Shown here: positions 17,842 through 26,832 of the stretch, piece after piece
Layout of the letters: each line of letters opens with the position of its first letter
How positions within the stretch are numbered: position 1 is the first letter of the stretch
Made by a program: the position numbers and the translations under genes
Source of the DNA: Dehalococcoidia bacterium
GTDB lineage: Bacteria > Chloroflexota > Dehalococcoidia > E44-bin15
Direction: 5' to 3'
Assembly (NCBI GenBank): GCA_035528575.1
Contig: DATKYK010000028.1
Span: 1-60,067, forward strand
Length of the DNA stretch: 60,067 nt
Notes under the pieces: generated by a model
Seen by the model: the letters and a program-made list of their open reading frames with translations, nothing else
Told to the model about the DNA's origin: nothing
Databases searched by the model: none

Positions 17842-18204
17842 TCACTCGACGATTACAGTATCATCGTGTCTGTAAGCGGGGGAACAGCAGCACAGGAAAA
17901 TGAGGTCCGAGCCACCGATGTTCCAAATCCTGTGTCTCTTGCCGGGGAGAATAGCAATGCCGTCGCAGGGGCAGACCTCTCTCTCCTCATCCTCGATCTT
18001 CATCCTGCCCCTGCCCTCGAGTATATAATATATCTCCTCAGACTTGGGGTGAAAATGCTCGTCGGTTGTAATGCCCGGTGCTAACCTTGCCTCCGCCAGG
18101 CTCTGATTCTTTATAGAGGAGTTTGCCGGAGCCAGGATCTCCCTTATCTCTGAGTTATCCTTGGTTATGAAGGGCTCTACCCCGTTCCGGTTTACCACTT
18201 CCAT
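17842..18204 (-). CDS. Cupin-domain protein
   Basis: A 120-residue single cupin barrel. Motif 1 is HFHPKSEEIYYILEGRG (two His and a Glu as metal ligands) and motif 2 is GDGIAILPGKRHRIWNIG-like with its His. The function is not predictable: single-domain cupins include isomerases, dioxygenases and sugar-binding proteins. AAGGAGCT precedes the ATG and overlaps the end of purC, so the gene is the distal member of the minus-strand purine run. Confidence 0.85.
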   Translation of the reverse strand: MEVVNRNGVEPFITKDNSEIREILAPANSSIKNQSLAEARLAPGITTDEHFHPKSEEIYYILEGRGRMKIEDEEREVCPCDGIAILPGKRHRIWNIGGSDLIFLCCCSPAYRHDDTVIVE

Positions 18205-18205
18205 A

Positions 18206-19114
18206 TTAGAGCTCCTTGCCGGTGAGCCGGCGATACGCCTCCCGATACCTCTCGGTGGTCTGTGCGATTATATCATCAGGCAGCATCGGTGCCGGCGGCT
18301 CCTTATTCCAGCCAGCCTGGACGAGCCAGTCACGTACCGGCTGCTTATCGAAGCCTGGCTGGGAGCGCCCCGCCCGATACTGGCTCGCGTCCCAGAAGCG
18401 GCTGGAGTCGGGGGTTAGAAGCTCGTCGATCAGTATTACCCTGCCGTTTACCAGGCCAAACTCCACCTTGGTATCGACGATGATGATGCCACGCTCCAGA
18501 GCATACTCGTGGGCGTAGCGGTATATAATCATGGTCTTCTCCATCAGCTCCTCTGCCCGCTCCTCCCCCAAAAGCCGCCTCATCTCATCGAGGGTGATCG
18601 GCTCATCGTGCCCTGAGTCCGCTTTTGTTGTTGGGGTGAAGATAGGCTCGGGAAGCCTTTCGCTCTCCGCCAGCCCCTGGGGGAAGGGAACACCGGAAAC
18701 GGTGCCCTTTTCCCCGTATTCTGCCCACGCCGCGCCGGAGAGGTAGCCCCGCGCCACGCACTCGATGTCGATACGCTCCGCCTTCCTCACCACCATGGAG
18801 CGGCGTGCCACGTAGTCAGGGAAGGAGTAGTAGCCAGAGCAGACCTTCTCCCCATATGTATCATTGAGCCATTGGGCATCGTCCACCACCGCGATGAGAT
18901 GGTTGGGGACAATGTGCTCTGTCTTCTCAAACCAGAATGCGGAGAGCTGGTTCAGGACCATACCCTTGTCGGGGATGCCGCAGGGAAGAACCGAATCGAA
19001 GGCGGAGATGCGGTCGGTGGCTATCAACAGCAGGCTATCGCCCAGGTCATAGGTATCCCGCACCTTCCCCCGGTAGAATAGGTTGGACAGGTTGGTTTCA
19101 AGTAATAGCTCCAT
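18206..19114 (-). CDS. purC: Phosphoribosylaminoimidazole-succinocarboxamide synthase
   Basis: The SAICAR synthetase of purine synthesis joins CAIR and aspartate using ATP. The 302-residue form belongs to the longer branch. Motifs are RGKVRDTYDLGDSLLLIATDRISAFD at the N-terminus, ECVARGYLSGAAWAEY, and IIVDTKVEFG and LIDELLTPDSSR near the middle. It sits in a minus-strand run with purB, purE, purD and guaA. Confidence 0.95.
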   Translation of the reverse strand: MELLLETNLSNLFYRGKVRDTYDLGDSLLLIATDRISAFDSVLPCGIPDKGMVLNQLSAFWFEKTEHIVPNHLIAVVDDAQWLNDTYGEKVCSGYYSFPDYVARRSMVVRKAERIDIECVARGYLSGAAWAEYGEKGTVSGVPFPQGLAESERLPEPIFTPTTKADSGHDEPITLDEMRRLLGEERAEELMEKTMIIYRYAHEYALERGIIIVDTKVEFGLVNGRVILIDELLTPDSSRFWDASQYRAGRSQPGFDKQPVRDWLVQAGWNKEPPAPMLPDDIIAQTTERYREAYRRLTGKEL

Positions 19115-19135
19115 CGTTCCTATATCTCTGCTCGA

Positions 19136-19489
19136 TTACTTCTTTCGTCGCTTGGCAGGAAATGAATCCTCGGTACAGTGAACTTTCTCCCACTTACCCT
19201 CTTCATTCTGTTCCCGTACCTCATGCAGCTTTTTTGTCTCTTTATTGCTCGTTCGGTCGATTTCCAGTCTTTCCTCAGCTCTCTGCCCAGTCTGCCCTGC
19301 TCGCTTCAACTTTAACTTTAACTTTCTCTCGACAAACCCTGAAGGGTCTTTTGCTTTAAGCTTGAGGGCCTCGTTGCCCACTCCCCCATCACCAACGAGA
19401 TTATTACGATCTCTCGAACCACATTTTGGACATGCCTTGTCCGACACTTTTAGTTTTACGCCACAACTTCCACAAAAGGTGTCAGCCAC
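19136..19489 (-). CDS. Small zinc-ribbon, lysine-rich protein
   Basis: A 117-residue protein. The N-terminal zinc ribbon has CGSCG and CPKCGS, 13 residues apart, and the rest is a highly charged, lysine-rich region with repeated KLKLKLK and ending in PAKRRKK. Nucleic-acid binding is plausible but unproven. The start is GTG 19489, with AAGGAGG seven bases upstream. It follows the duplicated purB tail at 19538-19622 and precedes purC in the same direction. Confidence 0.7.
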   Translation of the reverse strand: MADTFCGSCGVKLKVSDKACPKCGSRDRNNLVGDGGVGNEALKLKAKDPSGFVERKLKLKLKRAGQTGQRAEERLEIDRTSNKETKKLHEVREQNEEGKWEKVHCTEDSFPAKRRKK

Positions 19490-19537
19490 CGCTCCGCCTC
19501 CTTGTCATAGTCATAGACCAAGCCCAACATACCCTTG

Positions 19538-19622
19538 CCCTACCCCAGCCCCAGGCGCTCGAAGATCGTATCCACATGGCGCAGGAAATAGCCATAGTCA
19601 AAAATGCCCTCAAGCTCAGATT
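19538..19622 (-). repeat. Duplicated fragment of the purB 3' end
   Basis: These 85 bases match 19883-19967, the last 27 or so codons and stop of purB, with only three mismatches. The copy is separated from purB by the four-motif zinc-finger reading frame. It would read the same C-terminal peptide of adenylosuccinate lyase but has no gene body. It is a scar of a tandem duplication or of an insertion that copied the junction. Confidence 0.85.
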
Positions 19623-19861
19623 CTGCTAGGTGCAACAATCCCAGCACCATTACATCTCTCGCAGGCGCGCCCTATTACTATCGTATGAGCTTCTTTTCCC
19701 CACCCGTTACACTTTGGACAAATTACCCATCGTCGCAAACGGTCTTTGAGCTTACCCCTCCCCTTGCATGTAGGGCATCTCTTCCAAGACCAAATAATTG
19801 GTGGTAAATATTTGGGGCCATTTATTGCCCCTACACCTTTGCAGTTTGGGCATGTTATCAT
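19616..19861 (-). CDS. DnaJ-type CxxCxGxG zinc-finger small protein
   Basis: An 81-residue protein with four CxxCxGxG motifs (CPNCKGVG, CPTCKGRG, CPKCNGWG, CERCNGAG), the pattern of the DnaJ cysteine-rich domain, but without a J-domain. It could bind two zinc ions and act as a chaperone-like or redox module. AGAGAGG precedes the ATG. Its last codons and stop lie in the duplicated purB tail, read in a different frame, so the C-terminus may be truncated. It sits between purB and the zinc-ribbon gene. Confidence 0.65.
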   Translation of the reverse strand: MITCPNCKGVGAINGPKYLPPIIWSWKRCPTCKGRGKLKDRLRRWVICPKCNGWGKEAHTIVIGRACERCNGAGIVAPSRI

Positions 19862-19884
19862 CCATTACCTCTCTTCATCACACC

Positions 19885-21177
19885 CTACCCCAGACCCAGG
19901 CGCTCGAAGATCGTATCCACATGGCGCAGGAAGTAGCCGTAGTCAAAAATGCCCTCAAGCTCAGATTTGGAAAGATGCTTGCCGACATTGGGGTCGGCCT
20001 GAAGAAGGTCGAGGAAGCTTACCCTATCCTGCCAAGCCTTCATTGCGTTGCGCTGCACCATCTCATACGCGTCTTGCCGGCTGAGTCCCTTATCGATGAG
20101 TGAGAGCATCACCCGCTGCGAGAAGACCAGCCCCCTGGTCACCTCCATGTTCTCCTTCATACGCTCCGGGTATACCCGCAGCCCCTTTATGATATAGATA
20201 AAGAGGTAGAGGACATAGTCGAGCACCAGGCAGGAGTCGGGGAGTATGATTCGCTCGTTGGAGGAATGGCTGATGTCCCGCTCGTGCCACAGAGCGATGT
20301 TCTCAAGCGATGTAAGGGCGTGCCCCCGCACCAGCCTCGACAGGCCAGAGATGCGCTCGCAGAGCTCGGGGTTGCGCTTGTGGGGCATTGCCGATGAACC
20401 GGTCTGCCCCTCCTCAAAGGGTTCCTCGGCCTCCAAAGTCTCGGTCCGCTGCAGCCCCCTGATCTCGGTGGCGAACTTCTCCAGTGAGCTGGCGATAATG
20501 GCCAGCGTGGTTACAAACTGTGCATGGCGGTCGCGCTGCACAATCTGGCTTGATATCGGCGCTGCCTCAAGCCCCAGTTTGGCGCAGGCTATTTTTTCGA
20601 CCTCAGGGGTCACTGTAGCATAGGTGCCCACAGCTCCCGAGATCTTGCCCACCGCGATCGCCTTTCTCGCCGCGGCAAGCCGTTCCTCGTTCCGCTTCAT
20701 CTCCTCGACCCATAGGGCGAGCTTCAGGCCGAAAGTGGTGGGCTCGGCATGAACGCCGTGGGTGCGCCCCATCATTATGGTATGCCGGTGCGCCACCGCC
20801 TTCTCCTTCAGATCCACGATAAGCTCGGCGATGTCACGAGCCAGGATGTCCGATGCCGCCACCAGTTGCAGGCCGAGCGCTGTGTCTATAACATCAGAGG
20901 AGGTAAGCCCGAGGTGAATGAAGCGACTCTCCTCCCCCAGGCTCTCCGCCACTGCGCCAAGGAAGGCGGTCACATCGTGGTGCGTCTTTTTGAGTATCTC
21001 ATCGAAGCGTTTAATATTAAAGCGAGCTGTTTTTATCCCGGGGATAGCCTCACTGGGTATGGCCCCTAACTCCGCCCAGGCCTCGCATACAGCGATCTCC
21101 ACCTGGAGCCACTTCTCGAACTTGGATTCGTCGGACCAGACCTTTTTCATCTGTGGCCTTGAATATCGCTCAATCAT
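19885..21177 (-). CDS. purB: Adenylosuccinate lyase
   Basis: Cleaves SAICAR and adenylosuccinate, releasing fumarate, in purine synthesis. The 430-residue protein has the superfamily signature GSSAMPHKRNPE, the catalytic region TSSDVIDTALGLQL, and MMGRTHGVHAEPTTFG with its catalytic His. The start overlaps the purE stop by 4 bases. A short copy of its 3' end occurs downstream at 19538-19622. Confidence 0.96.
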   Translation of the reverse strand: MIERYSRPQMKKVWSDESKFEKWLQVEIAVCEAWAELGAIPSEAIPGIKTARFNIKRFDEILKKTHHDVTAFLGAVAESLGEESRFIHLGLTSSDVIDTALGLQLVAASDILARDIAELIVDLKEKAVAHRHTIMMGRTHGVHAEPTTFGLKLALWVEEMKRNEERLAAARKAIAVGKISGAVGTYATVTPEVEKIACAKLGLEAAPISSQIVQRDRHAQFVTTLAIIASSLEKFATEIRGLQRTETLEAEEPFEEGQTGSSAMPHKRNPELCERISGLSRLVRGHALTSLENIALWHERDISHSSNERIILPDSCLVLDYVLYLFIYIIKGLRVYPERMKENMEVTRGLVFSQRVMLSLIDKGLSRQDAYEMVQRNAMKAWQDRVSFLDLLQADPNVGKHLSKSELEGIFDYGYFLRHVDTIFERLGLG

Positions 21178-21677
21178 CTTTTTGCTCCTTTTCGAGCTTT
21201 ACGCTGCCTGGACTGTGGCTCCCCGTTTCCTTGTGATAGGCTTCGCCGGTATTCTTCATATGTTCCCTTTATCTTTTCATGCTTTAGCGCGAGAATTGCA
21301 GCAGCGAGGATTGCGGCGTTCTCAGCACCATCGATGGCAACACACGCCACCGGCACCCCAGCGGGCATCTGGGCCATGGAGTAGAGGGCATCTACCCCCA
21401 ATAGCTCGCTTGTCCCCAGGGGAACCCCGATGATAGGCAGTGTAGTCCAGCTGGCGAGTACACCGGGAAGATGCGCCGCTTTCCCCGCACCGGCAATGAT
21501 CACCTCAATCCCTCGCCGCTCGGCCTCTAACCCGTACTCCCGTGTCTTTTCCGGGTTGCGGTGTGCGGAGATGACCGAGACCTCATACTCGATACCTAAC
21601 TGCTGCAGCATATCCAGCGCTGGCTGCATCAATGGCTCATCCGATTTGCTTCCCATAACCACGCCGACTAGTGACAT
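21174..21677 (-). CDS. purE: N5-carboxyaminoimidazole ribonucleotide mutase
   Basis: Converts N5-CAIR to CAIR. The class I PurE signature is clear: VGVVMGSKSDEPLM at the N-terminus, SAHRNPEKT with its catalytic His, and AGAGKAAHLPGVLAS. The length of 167 residues is normal. There is no purK next to it in the window. It overlaps purB by 4 bases. Confidence 0.95.
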   Translation of the reverse strand: MSLVGVVMGSKSDEPLMQPALDMLQQLGIEYEVSVISAHRNPEKTREYGLEAERRGIEVIIAGAGKAAHLPGVLASWTTLPIIGVPLGTSELLGVDALYSMAQMPAGVPVACVAIDGAENAAILAAAILALKHEKIKGTYEEYRRSLSQGNGEPQSRQRKARKGAKR

Positions 21678-21698
21678 ATCGAAGCTCCTATAAGAAGA

Positions 21699-22781
21699 TT
21701 AAGTGCAGACCGGCCATGTTCCCAGCAGGGCATGCCAGGCATAGCTCCAGACGCGGTCGCTCCTACTCGCTAAATCGAAGTAGAAGCGCGGAGACCAGGC
21801 GAAAAGGTTTAGCAGGACCCGTCCTACCTCAAGGCTGGGCATTAACTGGTCATCCACAGCCCGTTGGTAGCTTTTTAGATCAATCGTACCAGACCGCAAT
21901 GATTCGGCAATTACCGGGGCCGCAAGCTGGGCGCTCCTGATTGCATAGTAAATGCCCTCCCCGGTGAGGGGGTGAACTAAACCGGCAGCATCGCCAAGCA
22001 ATAAAGCATTGCCTCGCTGGATAGCCATGCCCCGCCTTCTGAGCGGCATGAGGTGCCCGGTGAAATCGTCGATGTCGTTTTTTCCCAAGTGGCGGAGCAG
22101 CCGTCCCAGGTACTGTTTAAGACTTTTGGATAAATGAAGCGGTCCTCCCACCCCGACCGACAGGTGATCCCTCTTGGGGAAGACCCATCCGTAGCCGCCC
22201 GGTATTTGCCCGATATCCAGGCCTATAAGGGAATCCCAATCGGCCAGTTTATCCTGGGTTACATAGACTTCGTCCTCGAGGGCGAGGCCAAGTTCGAAAT
22301 CCCTGATCATGCCCAATCTCCTGCCCACCGTCCCTCTGGCACCATCGGCTGCGGCGACAACTTTAGCGGTTATGGGGCCTTCGGCAGTCAGCACCCTGAC
22401 CCCGGAAGCTGTCATCTCAAGTTGATCAGCCCGCACGCCATCGCTTACAACCGCGCCCGCTTCCTGAGCCTTCTTAACGAGGAAATGATCGAATCTGCTA
22501 CGCATCACCATGTAGACCAATGGTTGCTTATGCCGCTTAATGCACTCATCGCTTAGTCGATAGGTGATCCTGGCCCCGTAAGCTATCCCTTCGGTCACCG
22601 CGCCAATGTCAAAGTCGAGCAGGCTGGCGGCCCTGAAGGTTATACCACCGGCGCAGGGCTTTTCACGGGGTAGCTTCTCCTTTTCCACTATGAGAACTGC
22701 TAGCCCCCTGTGGCACAGCTCACGACCCAGCGTGGCGCCAGCAGGACCGGCACCGACTATTATTACATCATAGGAGCTCAT
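21699..22781 (-). CDS. Geranylgeranyl reductase family FAD-dependent oxidoreductase
   Basis: A 360-residue flavoprotein with an N-terminal FAD-binding Rossmann motif (VIIVGAGPAGATLGREL), KPCAGGITFRA characteristic of geranylgeranyl reductases, DGARGTVGR, and the second FAD motif LLGDAAGLVHPLTGEGIYYA. Family members saturate isoprenoid chains of lipids or quinones. The substrate is not determined here. I chose ATG 22781, behind GAGGGGTGG; a TTG at 22796 would overlap purD. It lies among purine genes with no obvious pathway link. Confidence 0.85.
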   Translation of the reverse strand: MSSYDVIIVGAGPAGATLGRELCHRGLAVLIVEKEKLPREKPCAGGITFRAASLLDFDIGAVTEGIAYGARITYRLSDECIKRHKQPLVYMVMRSRFDHFLVKKAQEAGAVVSDGVRADQLEMTASGVRVLTAEGPITAKVVAAADGARGTVGRRLGMIRDFELGLALEDEVYVTQDKLADWDSLIGLDIGQIPGGYGWVFPKRDHLSVGVGGPLHLSKSLKQYLGRLLRHLGKNDIDDFTGHLMPLRRRGMAIQRGNALLLGDAAGLVHPLTGEGIYYAIRSAQLAAPVIAESLRSGTIDLKSYQRAVDDQLMPSLEVGRVLLNLFAWSPRFYFDLASRSDRVWSYAWHALLGTWPVCT

Positions 22782-22792
22782 GGGGCCACCCC

Positions 22793-24046
22793 TCAAGCCC
22801 CGATGTCATGGCGATAATGGCAGCCCTCAAAATGAATGCGCCGTATATTGCTATAGACCCTATCACCCGCTTCAGCGATGGTTCCACCCGTGGCAGTAAC
22901 AGTAAGCACCCTTCCGCCATCTGTATATATTTTGCCCTCGCTCTCCCTGGTTCCGGCATGAAACACCAGGATGTCATCTTCAACTTTGTCCAGCCCCCTG
23001 ATGGGGAAGCCTGTTTTGTAGCTACCGGGATAACCACCGGATGCCATGACCACCCCAACACAGGCTTCATCGCGCCACTCAATCTGAGTCTTGTCCAGAC
23101 GCTCGTCGAGCACCGCTAACATGATCTCCACAAGATCGCTCTTGAGAAGCGGGAGCATCACCTGGCTCTCGGGGTCGCCGAAGCGGGCATTGAATTCCAG
23201 TGCCCTTGGCCCCTCTTCCGTCAGCATGAGCCCGGCATAGAGAACGCCTTTATAGGGCTTGCCCTCCTTTGCCATCGCCCGCACGGTGGGTTCGAGTATG
23301 GTATCTCTCACCCTGTTTATCATCTCCCTACCGAAGAACTTCGGCGGACTATAGCTACCCATACCGCCGGTATTTGGACCCTTATCGCCATCGCAGGCCC
23401 TCTTGTAGTCACAGGCAGGCACCATAGGAACAACGGTCTTTCCATCGCTGAAGGCAAGTAGGCTCACCTCCTTACCTTGAAGACACTCTTCCACCAGGAC
23501 CTGGTCTCCGGCCTCACCGAAGATGCGCTTCTCCATTATATCGGATAGCGCCGCCAGTGCCTCAGCGGTGGAACCTGCCACAACGGAACCTTTGCCCGCT
23601 GCCAGCCCGTCTGCCTTTACTACAATAGGGATTTGCTGAGTCTTGACATAATCTTTGGCCTCGGCAAAGGACGAGAAACTCCTGCTCCTGGCACAGGGGA
23701 TACCATATTTTTGCATCAGCCCCTGGGCGAAAACCTTGCTCGACTCGATCCTGGTCGCCTCTTTGCTGGGACCGAAGACAGGAATGCCACGAGCTTGAAA
23801 GAGATCGACGATACCTGTGGCAAGCGGTGCTTCAGGGCCGACTACGGTGAGATCGATTCTTCGTTCCTGGGCTACTTGGGCCAGGGACTCAAGCTCTGTA
23901 GGTTTAATGTCCAGGTTTTTTGCGATGAGCCCAGTCCCCGCATTTCCCGGCGCAATATAGATCTCCTCAACATTGGGGCTCTGACCGAGCTTCCATGCCA
24001 GGGTATGCTCCCTGGCACCACCGCCGATGACCAGCACCTTCAGCAA
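22793..24046 (-). CDS. purD: Phosphoribosylamine-glycine ligase
   Basis: GAR synthetase, the second step of purine synthesis, an ATP-grasp enzyme. The 417-residue protein opens with VLVIGGGAREHTLAWKL and has GPEAPLATGIVD, VKADGLAAGKGSVV, the EFNARFGDPE metal-binding motif and VGVVMASGGYPG. Its start codon abuts the stop of the small membrane protein gene, so the two are coupled. Confidence 0.96.
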   Translation of the reverse strand: MLKVLVIGGGAREHTLAWKLGQSPNVEEIYIAPGNAGTGLIAKNLDIKPTELESLAQVAQERRIDLTVVGPEAPLATGIVDLFQARGIPVFGPSKEATRIESSKVFAQGLMQKYGIPCARSRSFSSFAEAKDYVKTQQIPIVVKADGLAAGKGSVVAGSTAEALAALSDIMEKRIFGEAGDQVLVEECLQGKEVSLLAFSDGKTVVPMVPACDYKRACDGDKGPNTGGMGSYSPPKFFGREMINRVRDTILEPTVRAMAKEGKPYKGVLYAGLMLTEEGPRALEFNARFGDPESQVMLPLLKSDLVEIMLAVLDERLDKTQIEWRDEACVGVVMASGGYPGSYKTGFPIRGLDKVEDDILVFHAGTRESEGKIYTDGGRVLTVTATGGTIAEAGDRVYSNIRRIHFEGCHYRHDIGA

Positions 24047-24286
24047 TTATTCACTCTCCGGCGGTATGCTCCTCACCTTACGCGTCGAGCGCAGTCTCAG
24101 AATTGCCAGCCATGCCGCAGCCATAAAAACAGCGATAGCAACATAGTACCACGAATCTGTGATAAGCCCAAGTTTCTCCCCAGGGTCACTATAAAGCACT
24201 TCGCTTACTATACCCGCCGCAAGACATCCCAGTGCCACAACCCCCAATATGTACGATAATACTGTCTTCCATGCCCATGTTTCCAT
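24047..24286 (-). CDS. Small two-helix membrane protein, unknown
   Basis: A 79-residue protein with two predicted membrane helices (about residues 9-29 and 46-63) and a short basic tail RLRSTRKVRSIPPESE. I do not recognise the family. The stop is immediately adjacent to the purD start, which suggests that it belongs to the purine transcript and is a real gene, not a chance frame. Confidence 0.6.
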   Translation of the reverse strand: METWAWKTVLSYILGVVALGCLAAGIVSEVLYSDPGEKLGLITDSWYYVAIAVFMAAAWLAILRLRSTRKVRSIPPESE

Positions 24287-24311
24287 CTATAATCAACCCC
24301 TTTTTAGCCAG

Positions 24312-24566
24312 TTATAGCCCCTCTTTTCTAAACATCTCAGCCTGGAGTGGGTCGAGCTTCCGAATGAGCTTGGTAAGCTCGACAACGTGCTCCTTTTCCT
24401 CGTCACGAATGTGCTCCAGGACCTTTGCTGCCTCTTCGTCCGCTACGGTGTCGCTATGCTCTTGATACTGGTTGATAGCCTGAAGTTCCCCGATCAGGTC
24501 CTCTCGCAGCATCTCCAGATCCAGCTCCGGATCTGCCTCATCCTCATAGTCGGAATCGTATGTCAT
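24312..24566 (-). CDS. Encapsulin-ferritin-like (EncFtn-type) iron protein
   Basis: An 84-residue two-helix protein with the EncFtn pattern: ELQAINQYQEH in the first helix and VLEHIRDEEKEHVVEL in the second. The Glu and ExxH-type residues are those that bind the di-iron site when two subunits pair. In EncFtn proteins a C-terminal targeting peptide directs them into an encapsulin shell; none is evident here and no encapsulin gene is in the window. The start has AAGGAGG eight bases upstream. A stand-alone ferroxidase or iron-handling protein is the likely role. Confidence 0.75.
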   Translation of the reverse strand: MTYDSDYEDEADPELDLEMLREDLIGELQAINQYQEHSDTVADEEAAKVLEHIRDEEKEHVVELTKLIRKLDPLQAEMFRKEGL

Positions 24567-24582
24567 TTATCGCCTCCTTTTC

Positions 24583-26244
24583 TTACTCCCATTCTATAGT
24601 TGACGGCGGCTTTGATGAGATATCATAAACCACCCGGTTAACCTGGGGAACCTCGTTGACGATGCGGTTTGAGATACGCGCCAGCAGGTCGTACGGCAGG
24701 CGTGCCCAGTCGGCGGTCATGGCATCCTCCGAGGTAACGGCGCGTATAGCAATGAGATAGCCGTAAGTGCGATAATCACCCATCACCCCAACGCTCCTGG
24801 TATCGGTCAGGACAGCAAAGCTCTGCCAGAGCTGGCGGTATAGCTTGGCCTTCTTGATCTCGTTCATTACGATCCAGTCGGCAGCCCGTAGTATCTCCAG
24901 CTTCTCCCTGGTTACCTCACCGATAATCCTTATAGACAGCCCCGGCCCGGGGAAGGGCTGGCGCCATACCATCTCCTCGGACATGCCCAGCTTGACCCCC
25001 ACCTCTCTCACCTCATCCTTGAACAGGTAGCGAAGCGGCTCTATAAGGGAAAGCGTCATCTTTGTCGGCAGGCCGCCCACGTTGTGATGGGTCTTTATCT
25101 TCGCCGAAGCCCTGCTCTCAGAAGTGATGCTCTCTATAACATCAGGATAAAGGGTCCCCTGAACCAGCAAATCCACCTTCCCCAGCCTGGCAGCCTCTTC
25201 CTCGAACACCCGGATGAATTCCTCCCCCACCAGGCGACGCTTCATTTCAGGATCAGTAACCCCCTCAAGACGCTGGAGAAACCTATCGGTGGCATCGATG
25301 GTAATAATGTTCATCCTCAGGTTCCGCTGGAAGGTATTGATGGTTCGCTCCGCCTCCTCCTGACGCAGCAGGCCGTTATTGACAAAGATACAGGTTAACT
25401 GATCGCCGATGGCACGATGAACTAACGCCGCCGTTACTGCAGAGTCGACACCGCCAGAGAGGGCGCAGATAGCACGACCCTCACCCACCTGCTTCCTGAT
25501 CCTGTCTATACTCTCTGTGATGAAGCTGCCCGGGCTCCAGTTACCGGTGCAGCCGCAGACACGGTAGAGGAAGTTCTTCAGCACCTCCTTCCCCTGAGGG
25601 GTATGTACCACCTCGGGGTGAAACTGTATTCCAATGATCCCGTGATCATTGCCCATGGCCGCGACAGGGGAATTTTCGGTATAACCTAGTACGGCAAATC
25701 CGGGGGGCATCTCCACTATCAGATCGCCGTGGCTCATCCAGACCGGCATGGAGGGTGGCAAGTCAGCGAAAATGGGCGATTCCACATCACCCTGATGCAG
25801 GATAGCATGACCGTATTCACGCCTGGTACCCCGGGCAACCCTCCCTCCAAAATGATGAGTGAGCACCTGCATTCCATAGCAAATACCCAGTATGGGGAGA
25901 TGGCTTTCGTATATATGGCTAGGGGCAAGCGGTGCTCCGTCGTCATAGACGCTGGCTGGACCACCGGAGAAGATGAACCCCCTGGGCTTTATGGAGGCTA
26001 TCCTTTGCCAGTCGGTATCGTAGGGCAATACCTCGCTGTAGACCTGGCATTCCCGTACCCTGCGGGCGATGAGCATGCTGTATTGCGAGCCGAAGTCGAT
26101 TACCACCACCGCCTCCCGTTCCACCTCGGGTTCCCTCTCCACTACAGGCTTCTCGCCAGCCTTCTGCTTGGCGATCTCTAGATATGTGGAAACCTCCAGG
26201 TCATCGCTGGTGGTTACCCGAAATCCTTCCTCTTTCCTATCCAT
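24583..26244 (-). CDS. guaA: GMP synthase (glutamine-hydrolysing)
   Basis: Converts XMP to GMP. The order is a glutamine amidotransferase domain ([20 protein letters not shown], nucleophile in [17 protein letters not shown]), an ATP pyrophosphatase domain ([11 protein letters not shown]) and a dimerisation domain ([12 protein letters not shown], ending PPSTIEWE). About 45 charged residues precede the amidotransferase domain, an unusual extension. The start at ATG 26244 gives 553 residues; a TTG at 26295 would reach into an integrase relic. No strong ribosome site is visible, so the start is less certain than the gene. Confidence 0.93.
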   Translation of the reverse strand: MDRKEEGFRVTTSDDLEVSTYLEIAKQKAGEKPVVEREPEVEREAVVVIDFGSQYSMLIARRVRECQVYSEVLPYDTDWQRIASIKPRGFIFSGGPASVYDDGAPLAPSHIYESHLPILGICYGMQVLTHHFGGRVARGTRREYGHAILHQGDVESPIFADLPPSMPVWMSHGDLIVEMPPGFAVLGYTENSPVAAMGNDHGIIGIQFHPEVVHTPQGKEVLKNFLYRVCGCTGNWSPGSFITESIDRIRKQVGEGRAICALSGGVDSAVTAALVHRAIGDQLTCIFVNNGLLRQEEAERTINTFQRNLRMNIITIDATDRFLQRLEGVTDPEMKRRLVGEEFIRVFEEEAARLGKVDLLVQGTLYPDVIESITSESRASAKIKTHHNVGGLPTKMTLSLIEPLRYLFKDEVREVGVKLGMSEEMVWRQPFPGPGLSIRIIGEVTREKLEILRAADWIVMNEIKKAKLYRQLWQSFAVLTDTRSVGVMGDYRTYGYLIAIRAVTSEDAMTADWARLPYDLLARISNRIVNEVPQVNRVVYDISSKPPSTIEWE

Positions 26245-26272
26245 AGCACGCCAAATCCTCGACCAAAGCTTA

Positions 26273-26539
26273 TCACTGTGGTATGCTTTTATCAATAGGC
26301 GTTATGCTTTGGTCATCCGACGTTATACTTTCGTCGCAAATGGATATAAGAGGATTGAATTTTTTATTCTTATCGATTAATTCATTTTGTGACAGATTGG
26401 CATAGTCTTGAGTCATCTCTAAGCTGGAGTGACCCAGTATCCTCTGTAAACTAACCGCATCGCCACCCTGCGTTATCCAGTTACGCCCGAAGGTGTGCCG
26501 AAGAGTGTGAGGACTCGGTCGTATACCCTCTATACCTGC
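26273..26539 (-). pseudogene. Tyrosine integrase remnant, C-terminal part
   Basis: The minus strand encodes the catalytic C-terminal segment of a tyrosine recombinase: HTLRHTF (HxxR motif), RILGHSSLEMTQDYANLS with the second His and the nucleophilic Tyr, then a tail to a stop at 26273. A stop lies directly before the fragment at about 26540 and there is no start codon. It is a relic, beside guaA. Confidence 0.8.
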
Positions 26540-26557
26540 TTAACAAATCTGTTAATT

Positions 26558-26651
26558 GCCTTAATTAAAAATATTACATCGCCTTCTAATCACAACAAAT
26601 CACGGGCTGATTTCCGCATTTAAATGAAACTAAAGAACTTCAGTTAAGTAA
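26558..26651. repeat. Left copies of two short direct repeats
   Basis: GCCTTAATTAAAAA (26558-26571) and GAACTTCAGTTAAGTAA (26635-26651) each recur about 1 kb downstream (27644-27657 and 27548-27564). They bracket the small heptad-repeat gene and the IS200-like relic. The AT-rich DNA between them holds no gene. Confidence 0.55.
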
Positions 26652-26668
26652 AGGAAACTAAAAGGAAA

Positions 26669-26697
26669 TTGATAATTATTTACGCCCATGCTATAAA
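26669..26697 (+). promoter_or_regulatory. Strong promoter of the small heptad-repeat gene
   Basis: TTGATA (26669-26674) and TATAAA (26692-26697) are 17 bases apart. The start near 26704 gives an untranslated leader of about 130 bases containing a hairpin (TTTGCC at 26745-26750 with GGCAAA at 26762-26767). Confidence 0.65.
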
Positions 26698-26832
26698 TGT
26701 TAATGTGAATCCTCAGTATTTCCTACAAATGTGATTTTGGTCTTTTGCCAGGTGCCTGCCGGCAAATTGGCCCTTTAAGTAGCGTATAGCCGCTCTTTTT
26801 AAAAACTTAAAAAGGAAGGGGGTGAGATCAAA

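Noticed and set aside
17794-18084. Plus-strand 96-codon frame after hisB
   Set aside because: It is antisense to the cupin gene, which has metal-binding motifs and a ribosome site.
23633-24259. A 208-codon plus-strand frame
   Set aside because: It is antisense to purD and the small membrane gene, with no family signature or ribosome site.
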